Source: Asterias rubens (Eukaryota; Echinodermata; Asteroidea; Forcipulatida; Asteriidae). From it: DNA of 64,000 bases. The DNA lies in contig NC_047065.1 of assembly GCF_902459465.1 (NCBI RefSeq), positions 18,618,204 through 18,682,203 of the forward strand, in the 5' to 3' direction. The position numbers were made by a program, and so were the translations under genes. The notes under the pieces are model-generated. The model did no database searches, was not told the DNA's origin, and saw only the letters and a list, made by a program, of their open reading frames with translations. Positions 22,948 to 35,258 of this stretch are shown piece by piece; within the stretch, counting starts at the first letter, position 1; each line of letters starts with the position of its first letter.

Positions 22948-23275
22948 TAAAGACGCTGAACACTATTGGTAATTGTCAAAGACCAGTCTTCCCACTTGGT
23001 GTATCTCAACATATGCACAAAATAACAAACCTGTGAAAGTTTGAACTCAATTTGTCATCGAAGTTGCGAGATAATAATTGAAGAAAAAAACACCCTTGTC
23101 ACACGAAGATGTGTGCTTTCAGATGCTTGATTTCCGGGTACCTCAAAATCTAATTCTGAGGTCTCGAAATTAAAATATTTTAGTGGAAAATATTTTAGTG
23201 GAAAAATACTTCTTTCTCGAAAACTACGTTTCTTCAGAGGGAGCCGTTTCTCACAATGTTTTATGCCACCAACCT
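22948..23275. mobile_element. Foldback family A, copy 5
   Basis: It begins TTTAAAGACGCTGAACACTA and follows the family order through CACCCTTGTCACACGAAG and CAGAGGGAGCCGTTTCTCAC. The right tip is lost. A 15-bp piece (AAAATATTTTAGTGG) is tandemly doubled inside. Confidence 0.88.
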
Positions 23276-26200
23276 CCCCCACTACTCGTTGACAAGTAAG
23301 TAGATCCATCAACCAATTTCTCCTTGCATATCTGAGCCCCATCGCCGGGTGAAGAGGTCCAAATTAAAGCTCGAGGAGCTCTGAGGCTTGGCTCTATGAT
23401 TTGAGCATTATGGTGTTTGGGTTAAAAGGTCATGTCTTTGAAGTTCAAAAGTCAAGGCAAGGGCGCCAGAATCACCCCCAGTACACACAGTCAGTGTCAG
23501 TAACATTTATACCAAACACGTCCCTCTTTGAAAGGAAAGGGTATAGTGCGTGTTAATTTACCAAGGAAGAAGCTGGGAAGAGTTTCATTTCTTGAGTTGA
23601 TTAAGTGTTCTGTTGGGACAGGTTGACCTCATTACATGGTTTCGACGGTTCGTGAGGTAATTTCTGCAGGTGAGATTTGTGTAAATCTGTGGGATCTTTG
23701 GAACAAGTCCAGTTGTTATCGTCGGTGTTGAAGTGATTATGTAATACTTCACTGCAGGATGGATGGTACGACGACCATGGAGGAAGGACAATTCATGATA
23801 TAAACAGGGAACGATTTCATCCAGCAAAATATTTTGACTGGAAAATGGTGGTTTTTGAGTAGCAATTGAGACATTTTTGCGGAGCTTTTTACTCTCTATT
23901 ACAAGGGTTCACTGTATATGACCAGAAAAGACGATACGGCTGGCCTTCTCGATACGGCGTGGGGCTCTGCAGGCCGTCGCCCGGCTGGATTTATTCCCCA
24001 GGTAACGGTGACCCAAGACACTCCCGGGAGACACCGATCATCAACCGATTTAGTTGTTATCTCATCTGACATGAGTTTGTGATGGTACACTTCACTTTTC
24101 GTTGTTTGCTTCAACAGCATGTAAGTAACGCGCTGCAGCTTTACAAATGTTTGCGTGGTCGATAACTTTAGTAGTGCGAATAAGTAGTTTATGCTTGAGT
24201 GTTTTTGACTTCATTGTGTTTCCTGATTTCGTTATTCATGGTTGGGAAGTACAGCTTGTTTTGGGGAGGATTTACACGTCTGGAAGTGAACATTTTCTCT
24301 CCCGTAAGAAATTGTGGAAAGAATGGAGGAAATGAATCATGAAAACGTTGTCATCGGTGTTAAGTTTTCTTTCTTCTAGCCGTGGTGTAGAAAGTTCTTA
24401 AATTTGTGTCAGTTTTTTGACCGGTCTTAAACTTGTCCTCTGACTATCCAACTGTAGACTTGACTCAAGTCCCAATCCCGTGCCATCCCCAGGAAACTAC
24501 TGTTTTGTGATGCTCTGCATTCCAAAACCTGATCCGCATTCTCGGGACCACATTTTGACGGCGAGCGCGCACTGGACTGCATGCTACGTTTTGTTTTATA
24601 GTTTATAGGGGTCACTTGCTTAGGGACCTCTCACACGAGAGTGGGACTTGAATCAAGTCTAATCCAACTGGGGCAGATGACTGAGCACCGTCTCACGAAC
24701 TCCCAGATAGCCTTTTCCATGTTTAAGGGGCACAGTGCCTTAAAATCTCCCAAAATTTTGCCGGTTGTTTGCAATTAGTGAGTAGTAACAAAACAAAAAG
24801 CATAAATGCCTCTGAAACACAAACAGCAATCAGCGGAACATACGGTCTGTCATTTTGTGGAGCTTAAAATTCAGTTCTGCATTAGTTTCAAGGGTTATTT
24901 TGCGAATCATTTTAGTCTACCTAACAACCTTTACAAAATATCTAAACAAACTTATTTCGTAACAGGCGCTTTTCATAGCCCGAAGCGCCCAATCCGAAAG
25001 CAACATTTCCTTTGTATTTGTACGCACATGATGTAGTTGACATTATGCCCTTTCGAATCCACGGCTTCGGCTTTGGATTCGGCTTCAGGCTCCGTCCTCT
25101 CGTCTGAAGCCATGAGAGCGTACGCAAAGCACGCGCCCAATTTCCAAAACAACCGCGGGGCCAAGCTAGCCTGAGCCGAATGTGCGAAGCCTTGGTTCGA
25201 AAAGGGCCAAACAGGCGTTGGGAAACCGTGACACCACAGTACAGTCGGTAGGCCCATATTCTGAGCTCGCTAATGCGGGCTGTCGAGGAACTATGGCGAT
25301 GGTTTAGAGAGACGCTGCAGTTAATGGTAAGCTCTCACCTTAGCACGAACTTGTGGCTTCAAGCAGGCTACTTTATTGGCCAGTAATATCATGTAATAGG
25401 AACATATCGTTTTAGAAGATGAGGTTTTTACTCACGCAGCAGGGGTGTGTGGTTAGAATGTGAAGATTATATAAAGTTCACTGGAAGGTCGAAGGTTCGA
25501 GTTTGGGTTTTTCTATGATTTGTGGCAGAATGGTTTCAGAGGTCGGAATTAATTGGATCTGAGTACTAAGGCAAATGCATGTTTCGGCGTTACATTTCAC
25601 AATAAAGTCACACTGAAAAGAAAATGTAGTGTGTGATGCCCAGCGGGCATCGTTTGGTAAGTTGTAATGTTGTTAATTCGTTTTGATCATCTCTAACCAA
25701 ATATTCGTATTGTTCATGTTTTGTGTGGTCAAACATGAAATAACAAATCTGTGAAAATTTGGGCTTATTGCGTTCCGTGAGGCAGGAGAAAATTGTGAAA
25801 CCACCAATGTTCATTGCATGCGTGTAAACACATTGTCAGCTGTTTAAGGTTTATTTTAGATACGAAGTTTCTCGAGTATGACTTCTTTTCAGGACATAAT
25901 ATTTCACGAAAAAAAAAAACATTCGAAGGGGATCATCAGAACTTCTTTCACTTCAGTGAGCTTTCAGGCTCAAATGAAACACATGATGTTTAAATCCTTA
26001 TCAGTCATGTGTAGTATACCTTTAATGTCCTTGTTATCCATTTACCAAATTAACCAAACTTCCTGAGTAAAAACTTCATTGCAACAACGTGCCGTTCATT
26101 TTTGCTGGAATTGTCATCGGAATAAAATTGATGGGCACAACCATCTGCCATAGATTCAACCAAAGCTATCCGTCATCATAAGGGATACATTATCACCGTG

Positions 26201-26747
26201 CGTGTCAACCCTTCGACCTTGTGCTGTGGGCTGACCTGACAGCACCAGGCCACCGTGGGTTGGGCTCTTCGATCGGCCCAGGCGTCCGGTGACGCGATGG
26301 ACACCAGACCTCGCACTCTCGGTATTTGGATTATTACGGAATATACGCTTGACGTTTGTGGTTAATGTGATGGGCGCTCTGGGCCCAATATCGTAGAGAT
26401 AAGAGAAAGTATTGCCTCTGCTTAGCAGAAATGAGCGGGATACTTGTCACAAATGGTACATGTGTGACATATGTTAACCTTAATCTGGTAAGCATATTTG
26501 TTTGTATTTTTAAAACTAGGCCCTGACCGGCACTCAGTATATAGGCTTTGGACGTTTTGAGGTTAAAACGCGTTCTGAGCTGAGCTATGCGGAAACAGCC
26601 ATATCCTTGAAAACTCAGATAAAAGTCGTCAAATAGTTTAACAGACGCTGACATAACAAGGAATTTATTGGGGAATAATATTTTGTTTTAAATGTTAATG
26701 AAGTTTTAATGTCGTTTGTCTATACGCAGTATTTTGATAATTACTTT
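23276..26747. other. Intergenic, no gene recognised
   Basis: It includes a foldback at 24455 (listed), a family A remnant at about 25610-25830, and a repeat at 25040-25110 (CGGCTTTGGATTCGGCTTCA) that is echoed at 42160-42220. Open stretches are short and unsupported. Confidence 0.5.
24455..24661. mobile_element. Foldback family K (terminal arms)
   Basis: TAGACTTGACTCAAGTCCCA on the left is mirrored by GTGGGACTTGAATCAAGTCTA on the right. The arm is itself a palindrome (GACTTGA-TCAAGTC). Similar GACTTG...CAAGTC words recur near 12354, 12541, 16274 and 16420. Confidence 0.65.
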
Positions 26748-27035
26748 CGAGGCACTGGACACTATGCATACAAAGTTATTTGGTCACGAGCTTGGGGAAA
26801 CGCCTCCCTTATTTCGCCTGACTCAAATTGTTAAAAACTTCAGCTGAACCCTTTATTGTTCATCTGAAAGCACACACATTTTTGTGCATTAAAGGTACTG
26901 TGTTTTCGCTTATTGTTCGCTTGCAACTTTGATGATCAATTGAGTCCTAATTGTCGCCTATTTGTTATTTTATGCATATTGTTGGGATACGCCGAATGAG
27001 AAAACTGGTCTTTGACAAACAAAATGGCATTTAAA
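26748..27035. mobile_element. Foldback family A, copy 6 (internally deleted)
   Basis: GAGGCACTGGACACTATGCA on the left and CTGGTCTTTGACAAACAAAA on the right bracket a shortened body. Compared with full copies, the region between the tip and GGTCACGAGC is reduced. Confidence 0.82.
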
Positions 27036-27477
27036 ACAAGAAGAAAGTTAAAGACCTCACATCATTCAAATAATAAGTAATATTTTCGCGGTGACACCGT
27101 ATAATAAATACATTTCTTTTAAGTGCTGGTTGTAGGCGCTACCGGAAGACTCGATGTTTCAGACAGTTACCCGTCCTCATCAACATTCCAGTATGCAATG
27201 ATCACACCGTGGGCATGATGGTCAATTATATAGTAGACGACAATAAGGCCTGGCTGTAAGGACATTCAATCAAGCAGGCGATGCTTTCAATTTCAACCAT
27301 CCATGGAAACTGTGGATTCCGGTCATTGGACCTCAGGCCCCTATTAGTTTTTGTCAAAAGACCATACCCACAATAGCAAAATAGGATGTTTTCACACGCA
27401 ACCATTTAGATAACAATGTTAATATTGTGAACATTTAAATGTAAAAGTGCCACTCTTGTTAATGTCGTCATACCCTA

Positions 27478-27866
27478 ATTAAAGGCAGTAGACACTATTG
27501 GTAATTGTCAAACATCAGTCTTCTTTCTTGGTGTATCTCAACATATGCATAAAATAAAAAACCTGTGAAAATTTGAGCTCAATCGGTCATCAAAGTTGCG
27601 AGATAATAATAAAAGAAGAAAACACCCTTGTCACACGAAGTTGTGTGCGTTTAGATGGTTGATTTTGAGACCTCAAGTTCTAAGTCTGAGGTCTCAAAAT
27701 CAAATTCGTGGAAAATTACTTCTTTCTCGAAAACTATGGCACTTCAGAGGGAGCCGTTTCTCACAATGTTTTATACCATCAACCTCTCCCCATTACTCTT
27801 CACCAAGGAAGGTTTTATGCTAACAATTATTTTGAGTAATTACCAATAGTGTCCACTGCCTTTAAG
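27478..27866. mobile_element. Foldback family A, copy 7 (full length, best preserved)
   Basis: Tips AAAGGCAGTAGACACTATTG and CAATAGTGTCCACTGCCTTT are nearly perfect inverted repeats. The centre is TTTTGAGACCTCAAGTTCTA plus its mirror at 27661-27702. This is a good consensus template for the family. Confidence 0.93.
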
Positions 27867-27949
27867 CATCCTTACATAACACAATGACGATGTCTTTGTA
27901 GAAAATAGACAAAATGACCGAGGTGCCAGAGATACAATATCCAGGGGCT

Positions 27950-28168
27950 AAATTCACAACGATTTATGGTTGATCTTTTATTTAGCTGTGTATCACTCTT
28001 TAATTTTGGTTTTACCAATATACCGATGTGTGTTAGCACTGTATATTCAGTACTTTCCCGAGGCTTGTGAACAAAATATAACAGGCATATGACTCGGGTG
28101 GGATTCGAACCCACGACCCTTGCTATTCTAGAGCAGTGTCTTACCAACTATAGACTACCGAGATGGCC
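27950..28168 (-). mobile_element. tRNA-derived SINE
   Basis: On the minus strand, 28165-28090 reads like a tRNA. It has an A-box-like TAGTTGGTAAGAC and a clean B box GGTTCGAATCC, with paired T arm GTGGG/CCCAC. The anticodon arm is imperfect. Downstream, GAGTCATATGCCTG...GGGAAAGTACTGAATATACAG...GGTAAAACCAAAATTA forms the body. From memory this body resembles tRNA-headed SINEs of echinoderms. It is not a working tRNA gene, because the acceptor stem does not pair. Confidence 0.72.
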
Positions 28169-29278
28169 CGGTAGCTAGAGGCAGTTCAAATCCTATGTTT
28201 TGGCAGGGGGTACTGCAATATGCATGCTGACAACCCATCTTAAGACGAATCTCGATGCTTGCATATGAAGTTGAGCCCAGAAGTGAAATGGTTACAATCG
28301 ACTGCACCAGACTATCTGGGTGTGTAAAGTTGTGTACCACTGTGACTTGCCACGACTTCGACCTAGTCCAGCCACACAGTGTGCCGTCGGGTCATCAGTA
28401 TAGTGACCCGGTGAGGTGAAGCGGAGTGAACGAAGATACCCGCCGTGCTTGGCCGCTCCACTCCCACCTGTGCCCGGCGAGATTAATAAGGTGCTGTCAA
28501 TCAACAAGTTAATTTATAACAAACCACTGCTAAGTTTTCTAAAGAAAAATTGACATTCCTTTATGTTTAAAAACTGTTTGAGCAGCAAAATTGCTCCATA
28601 AGCTTTTTTTTTCGTCAAATAAATGTGGTCAACATTAGCCTTCAACAATAAGCACAGCCTTAAACATGAAGTTGGTTTTGAGTATAAAAAAATACACATA
28701 AAGGGATTATTGCATTGACGGATCCAATTCACTTGACGTCTTTGCACGATGTGCGCCGTTTTGGGAGACACCTCGTGTGTCAGCCTCGCTACGAATCATG
28801 GTTTCTCTCGTTATTAACCCCTGGAAGGGAAGTGCTAAAATAAAAAATTCCAAGCGCTGCATTCTTGGGAAACTTGGTGCAGAGCGAGAGCGTACACCAG
28901 TGCAGTGGGGACGAGGTTGCTAATGTGTTAACTTTGAAGTGCACGTTTAAAACGCGCACAATTATAGTCACATACATTTGACTCCCAAAATTGCACACCC
29001 TGGGAAAAGACAAACCCTACGTGTGACGTCAGTGCAAAGGGTCAATGCCTTCAGGGAAAAAGAAGCGGTAAATCAATCAGAACCGATGTACAGTATAGTA
29101 GCCTACATGAAATTATAAACGGATATCCCACGTTCCTGGTACTAAGCATAGTTGTGTTCTTACACCTTGTTGTCTAGTTAGGACTCGTGTACATGTATAT
29201 TGTGCATAGTTACATTCCTAAATATCCATGCGAAGTCTTTACACTGAAATCGCGTTTATCTTCACAAGATTGACCCTT
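28169..29278. other. Intergenic, no gene recognised
   Basis: A GC-richer patch at 28370-28480 gives a 71-codon open stretch on the minus strand with no domain. The remainder is plain AT-rich sequence. Confidence 0.5.
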
Positions 29279-29658
29279 AAAGGAACACGTTGCCTTGGAT
29301 CGGACGAGTTGGTCTATAAAAAGCGTTTGTAACCGTTTGTTATAAAACAAATAATGCAGTTGGTTGGAAAGATGTTTTAAAAGTAGTATAAAATGATGCA
29401 AACAAACTTGCCTTGAAATTGCATGGTTTTCCTTTTCCTTTGCAAACTAACACGGTCGGCCGTTTATGGGAGTCAAAAATTGGACTCCCATATAAATGGC
29501 CGACTGTGTTTTTAGTCGACGAGGTAAAAGGAAAACCGTGCAATTTCGAGGATGTTTGTGTGGATCATTGTATTCATCTTTCTACCCCTATGCTTTTTTT
29601 AACAAACGCTTTTCAAATACCAACTCGACCGATCCATCCAAGGCAACGTGTTCCTTGA
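29279..29658. mobile_element. Foldback family B, copy 3 (complete)
   Basis: Tips AAGGAACACGTTGCCTTGGA and CCAAGGCAACGTGTTCCTTG are present. The centre is TATGGGAGTCAAAAATTGGACTCCCATA at 29465-29492, so the palindrome is nearly complete. Length is about 380 bp. Confidence 0.92.
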
Positions 29659-30702
29659 AAGTTGGAGGTTTGTGTAGTTTTACTTCATCATCCCTGAGGA
29701 TATTGCGATGAGAAAAATAACTACAACGTGCCTTTTTGGTAAAAGAAAAATTTATGACGTGCTCACTTATAAGATGAAAATCCAATGCCGGAGGGGTGGG
29801 GGGGGGGGGCGGGTACGGATAATCACGGATGTTATTGAAGAAAAAAGTTTGTCCCAAAACAACTTGTATTTCGTCGTAGCCTGTCGTTGACAGTGAGTGT
29901 AAGTGAACGGGCCACGGGCAAAAAGGTCATGCTTTACTATTTCAGTCGCCCTTGGACTGGTTATATAGCGGGCTTACTCACTGGCGCTGGACACCTGTTT
30001 ATCGGATCGCTGCGTCGGCAGGGTGAGATTACATGCACTCTGATGTTTGGTCAAAGTGGGGATTTTTGTGAACATAAATCTCTGAGGCTTGTATTTGTTA
30101 TGATTCATAAAGTCTAAGTGTTCCTGGTTTGTATACAGCGATTAGAAATGCAAGTCTTTCAGACACATCGAGGACTCCTTGGTGACCCGGACGCAAAATG
30201 TGCAAGTGTTCTTAAGTTGACATTATTTTGAGTCAGGCCTGTCACTTTGGACCACGGAGCCAACACGTTTACCACATGAAGTAAACGTTGTGAGACCTAT
30301 AGACAGAAGAAGAAAAAACAACTGGTATTTCATGAGCGTGTAATTTAGAATCGCAAGCCTGAATCCCGGCCGGATATAACCATTTTAGAGGACAATTTGT
30401 ATTGCGTCTGTTTTGTAAGTTTAACTAGTTACACAGACCACCAGCGAGCTCTGTTAACATCAGTCACGAACATGTGATTGGTGTGTTTTACTCATTTTGT
30501 TTTCGTCTAGTTTGTCGCACTAGAAACGTAGTCGGCCCAATGTATGTGTGCTCTTAATTCTCACTCCTGGTGTTTTTTGTGTTTCCCTCCGTAGACTCAA
30601 GTTAGTGAGCTGCATTGAAGTTGTCAACGAAACGACAACACAAACTTGTCGTTACAGATGACAATCGTCCCTACATGGTGAGGTGACAATATAAAAGCCA
30701 CC
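29659..30702. other. Upstream region of the GT47 gene
   Basis: No coding sequence is seen. A G tract lies at about 29798. The last part should contain the promoter and 5' untranslated sequence of the gene starting at 30703. A TATAAAAG at about 30690 is too near the start codon to be its TATA box unless the leader is extremely short. Confidence 0.45.
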
Positions 30703-30902
30703 ATGTTACGGTGGCTCCGCAGACGATGGCGTCGTTGCTTGCCACTCGTCTTCTTTGCTGCCATCGTGGTGTTGAGTCTCAGGAATGACATGTCACCGTC
30801 ATCGGGCGACAGTAACGACCCGGACACAGTCGCAGGATCGCCTAAGCAACAGACAGCGGGTCAACTTGTTGTTCCGCACAAAGCTGCGAACAAAGGGTTC
30901 AG
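30703..30902 (+). CDS. GT47 exostosin-family glycosyltransferase, coding exon 1
   Basis: ATG 30703 sits in a strong start context (GCCACCATG) with an in-frame TGA shortly upstream. The exon gives 66 residues and ends in phase 2 at CAG|GTAGGC. Residues 1-12 are basic (RWLRRRWRRC). Residues 13-27 form a single hydrophobic segment, and a Ser/Pro/Gly-rich stem follows. This is the layout of a type II Golgi membrane protein with its catalytic part in the lumen. It joins the exon at 32639 without a frame break (AG|A gives Arg67). The two-exon protein is 514 residues. Confidence 0.8.
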
Positions 30903-31911
30903 GTAGGCATGGGCTAAATGGTTTCAAACTAGATACTTCGTAAGGTGGCACTAAACAAAAAAGTAATTTTCCCAGGCATGGGCCTGGCCTAGAGGGATCA
31001 TCTGACCTGAGCCTGGGCCTAAACTATAGCGATAGGCATTAGGCGCAAATATTGAATGCCAGTACAACAAGATTACGCTAACCAGAATAAGGTTTATACC
31101 TGCCCAAATACCATACATGTACAATGTGTGACCCTACTAATTACTGCTTAGCGGTCATTTTTAAAAGTATTTTTTGCTTTAGCAGCTCTGTGAAATTGGG
31201 CCCTGCTCGGCCACGCTATTTAATGATGACACCATCCGTAGTCAAAAAGTTTGTCCTTGTTCTAATGTGCCTGGTCGAAAATTGCCTTGATTAGAAGGAT
31301 GAGAAGTTTGATTTAAACACGTCATTGCAAGAAGGTCTGTTGCTAGCCTTGACTCAAGACGCTTTAATTGAACGGCCTTTGTGGAATTTTAAACGTGCGC
31401 TTGATATTGGTACTTAGTGGTGACCAGACACAGACAGTTTATAAACGAAGTCACGTTAAAGTTAGACGTGTTCGCAAAGACAAATAAGCAGTTTGGTTTG
31501 TTAATCTCAAACTAGCAGAAACAGTCCCAACTTTAAACTGTCCTTAAAGTTATTTCTGCTACCCAATATTTGTGTCTTTTACAAATATTTAGCAATTTTT
31601 GACGCAAAACAGCTTGCAGAGAATTTGACAGACATTAGAGTAATTTATGCAGTAGTAAACACATGTTCTTCTGACTCCGACCTTCACTGGAAACGTGAGG
31701 AAAACCCACGCCATGACAGCGTACCTTTCCACCCATTAATCTAAGCTCATATCAGCAGGACATACCGTGATCCTTCAATTAACTTTGCTGGTCAAAATGT
31801 CAGTCAACGTCCTTGTGGTATTCCAACTTGTTAATATAAATAATTGCATCTCTGGGTCATATGTTGTAGCTATGTATTTTGGGAGTGGTATTGGCCTTTG
31901 CAGGCATGATA

Positions 31912-32060
31912 CTCCACGGAGCCAACAAAGGTGATTGCCTCCATGCCCGCATGCCTTGGTGCCCTTGAAATGTTCCAGTAGAAATTCACAAAGTGCTCAT
32001 GAGAAATGCCTTGGTGTCCGCGGCCTTTCAGAAACGAAGCATACAGGTCTGGCCTTATTC
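31912..32060 (+). repeat. Interspersed repeat family L, copy 2 (in the GT47 intron)
   Basis: GATTGCCTCCATGC, CTTGGTGCCCTTGAAAT and CAGAAACGAAGCATACAGG recur from the copies at 11607 and 52921. It lies in the intron between the two GT47 exons. Confidence 0.7.
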
Positions 32061-32638
32061 CGTGTACGATGCGGTCATTTTATTTTCCTCTGTGGTGCTA
32101 CAACCCAAGCCAAACTTAGTAGCCCAAAACACATATACAAGCATGACTAGGGCTGATAGCGTGACGTCACAACGTTGCAAATCGTGTTAGCGCTTATCCC
32201 GATAAGAGCATTTTTTTAAAGCGCCTACAGCTGGACATTTAATTACATTTTGATTAAAAAAAGATATAGATTATAGTCTTACAGTAGGACATACCAGTCG
32301 CAGTAGATTTAGTCTTACAACTTAATTACTCATTTGGAGGTTGCAATACAAAAGCTTGCCCTGAACCGTTTGACAAAGCAACTGTAATTAATTAATAGTA
32401 ATTCATATTTTATTGTCACATGTAAAATTAATACAGTGAGTAGATGCATATTGGTTTTGCTGTCTCCTTAGTATGAGCATAGCAATGTGTGTTCAAATCT
32501 AAGCGATAACTTGTGATTGAGCAAGTTATTGTACCAGACTTTGTACTAGCAAATGGCTCACTCATATTTTGTGAACACGCCAAGTCTTTTCGTTCGATAA
32601 AGGTCACTTTTTTAAAATAAGTCCCTTTCTCTTTACAG

Positions 32639-33983
32639 AAAGAGCTTACAGGTGCTTCCAGAAAAGGACACAAAATCCTCACTCGGAGAAGAGTTCCTTC
32701 CCAAACAACAACACCCGGAACCAGTGAATTCCCGATCACAAAATGGACGGAACGCGCACCACCAGGAACCAAGGTTCAAAATCTTCGTGTACGACCTCCC
32801 TTCGCGCTTCAATACCAACCTGACGTCATGCGTGCACACTCATTCCGACGGCTGTTACAAGTTGGATAACTTTGGCATGGGACCGGAGCTGCGACGTCAC
32901 GATCACTTATCCTACCGGGACACCCACCGGCTATCCACAGAGGTCATAATTCACGAGAAAATGCTGAAAAGCCGACACAGGACGCTAGACGCGGAAAAGG
33001 CAGACGCGTTTTATGTGCCGTTTTACGCTGCGCTGGCGTGTAACTGTCGGAAAAACATTGACGGGAACTTGCCCGGACTTTACGACGAGTTGTGGCGATA
33101 CCTCGCGAGTGTTACGCCGTACTTTGGCAGATCCGGACCGCCTCGGAGACCGCACTTTATGACACTGGGAAAGATCGAACGGGAGTTTTGGGCGAGTAGT
33201 TGCCCACTTCTACGAAACAGTGATCGGACTAGTGGAATTACATTCTTAACCGTTGAGCAGGAAGTGAATGAGGAACTTCGTAAATATTTTAAGCGCATGG
33301 ACGCGAAAATGATCGTGGTTCCGTACCCAAGTTATGGTCACTTCGATTCGAGTTACACAAACTCTCTTGGAGTTGAGAAACCAGCAAGTTTCCCCAGTGA
33401 CGTCAAACAAACCACTAGGGACGTGAGGATGTTTATGGCTGTCGGCAGTCGCAAAGGACACGACGTCCGGGTCATACTCAAGCGATACATGACCGGGACA
33501 TCGCAGCGGTACGCAACGTTTACCGCGTCGTCGAGCAAGCAGCGACGGAACGCCGTATGGTACAGCACCCCGGAGTGTCGCAAAGACATGCAATTACCGA
33601 TCATCGACTGGATGAGACATGCCGTGTTTTGCCTCCAACCACCGGGTGAATCTCTAACCAGGAAGTCCTTCTACGACTCTGTCATGGCCGGTTGCATCCC
33701 GGTGACTTTCAAACCCAAGAAGAGATCGGCGTCCGTGGTTTATCCGTTTCAGGATAGCCTGGACTACTCTCGATTCTCTATGAACATCCCACTGGACGAG
33801 GTCCTATCCGGAGCGGTCCGCGTTCCGGATCGACTGAGGATTATCCCGGATTCACGAATCACTTACATGCAGCGGCAATTGGCGGAAGCCGCTCCTAAGT
33901 TACAGTACTCCTACCCACCAACGTCGGAGGACGGAGATGCATTTTCGATGATCGTGGAAGAAATGAGGAGAGTGGCTGCGTGA
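32639..33983 (+). CDS. GT47 exostosin-family glycosyltransferase, catalytic exon 2
   Basis: The exon begins after CTTTACAG at 32638 and continues 447 codons to TGA at 33981-33983. The exostosin domain starts at FKIFVYDLP (residues 113-121). It continues through EKADAFYVPFY (186-196), YPSYGHFD (about 296-303) and FCLQPPGESLTRKSF (397-411), then AGCIPV (417-422). The last block is the hallmark of GT47 sugar transfer domains. Its wording is closest, from memory, to plant MUR3/KATAMARI-type galactosyltransferases and not to animal EXT1/EXT2, and there is no GT64 domain after it. I infer a Golgi inverting glycosyltransferase using a nucleotide sugar; donor and acceptor are unknown. An alternative acceptor at CAG 32651 would break the frame. 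Confidence 0.88.
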
Positions 33984-34494
33984 TGAACAGGGAATTGTAC
34001 CCAACTAGAAGCCTATGGTGCCACCACATTGGTCATGCTCCCTGATACGTTAATGGATGATATAATTCATTGTACAAAAAGAAACCAGTCTATTTTTCCT
34101 TCCAGCCTCGGTTTGGTTACATTGTTACAAACAGGAGGGTAATCATGATGACCGTACATGATAAAGATTTATTTGCACGTCATTTTGGCGTCCACCCTCT
34201 GTGTTTTATGTATTTGATGTGGAATTTTTTGTTTGACTCAAGGCCCTACTCAAAATCGGCCTCAACTCAAATACAAAATTTACATTCTGTAAATTTCGCA
34301 ACCGCCAGAAATCAAATTGGTTTTGAAACTGCTCTGAAATAAAACTGAAAGGGGAAGTACTTCATAATTATATTTTTTCGGCAAATCTTTCAGTTGGTTA
34401 CGAGTTACGACGACTTTATCAACCATTTCTGGAATGATAATATCATCTGCCCACTGAAAAACATTGTAAACTTCTGTTTTAAGAAGCATCCGGA
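33984..34494. other. Downstream of the GT47 gene; contains repeat family M, copy 2
   Basis: Family M words recur at 34068-34200. AATAAA at 34338 could serve as a poly(A) signal for the GT47 transcript, but it lies in or near repetitive sequence. Confidence 0.4.
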
Positions 34495-34980
34495 GACACC
34501 AGCTTTTCGTGTATAAATCGCTCACCAGTAATGCCCCTGCATATATTGATGATCTTCTCAGCTCATACAATCCTCCTCGAAAACTCCGGTCTTATAATTC
34601 TAGCCTCCTTATTGAGCCCATTTCCAAACATTCATGGGGAGACTGATCTTTTTCACATGCTGCCCCTCGTCTATGGAACAAACTGCCTGCACTAGTAAAA
34701 TCATCCGTTTCTTTGACCCAATTTAAAAAACAACTGAAACACATCTCTTCAAACAGGCATTTGATTCAATGGTTTAATTATTGTTATTTTTGTTACCTGT
34801 TAGGATGTTTTTTCTTAAATATTGCATTTGTATTATTGTATTCTATACCACATGTTCTAGATTTCTCTCAACTTAGGTTTACATTTTAATTTGTGTTGTT
34901 GTTATTGTATATTAATTAATTCTTTTGTTTGTATTTTAGCGCCATGAGCACTTCTGTGGATTTGTGCGCTTTATCAGTTT

Positions 34981-35021
<41 letters not shown>

Positions 35022-35029
35022 TATTATTA
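34495..35029 (+). mobile_element. 3' end of a non-LTR retrotransposon (decayed)
   Basis: On the plus strand from about 34508, one frame reads YKSLTSNAPAYIDDLL, then RSYNSSLLIEP, a stop codon, then AAPRLWNKLPALVKSS and LTQFKKQLK. The APRLWNKLP block is the conserved C-terminal end of reverse-transcriptase proteins in CR1/L2/jockey-type elements. A 3' untranslated stretch with GCGCCATGAGCAC follows, and an ATT microsatellite tail at about 34985-35029. It is inactive: 5' truncated, with at least one in-frame stop. Confidence 0.82.
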
Positions 35030-35258
35030 TGCAGTGCGGACTGTTTGCTGTCGTGATTTGTCACTGTCATGAAGTCACACAACTATAAACTTAGACTTGT
35101 GGACAAGTCGTAAAATGTTTGTCGCGGCAAAAGCGATTTTCCCGACTGTGGAAGATCTGATGGCGAGGATGCTGGAGTCTGCTCTCGCGACTATGGTCTC
35201 AAGTAAGGCACTGGACATCAATGTAAAACGAGCAATTGAGAGCTATTGATAGTTGTTA

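Noticed and set aside
22694-22963. Possible cysteine-rich exon on the minus strand
   Set aside because: Its start lies in a family A repeat, there is no clear acceptor or donor, and no domain is recognised.
28090-28165. Functional tRNA gene
   Set aside because: The B box is good, but the acceptor stem does not pair and a SINE body follows.
28292-28507. GC-rich 71-codon open frame on the minus strand
   Set aside because: No domain and no splice support. It lies just outside the SINE and may be part of another repeat.
30688-30696. TATAAAAG as the GT47 TATA box
   Set aside because: It is only about a dozen bases from the start codon, too close to position transcription for a normal leader.
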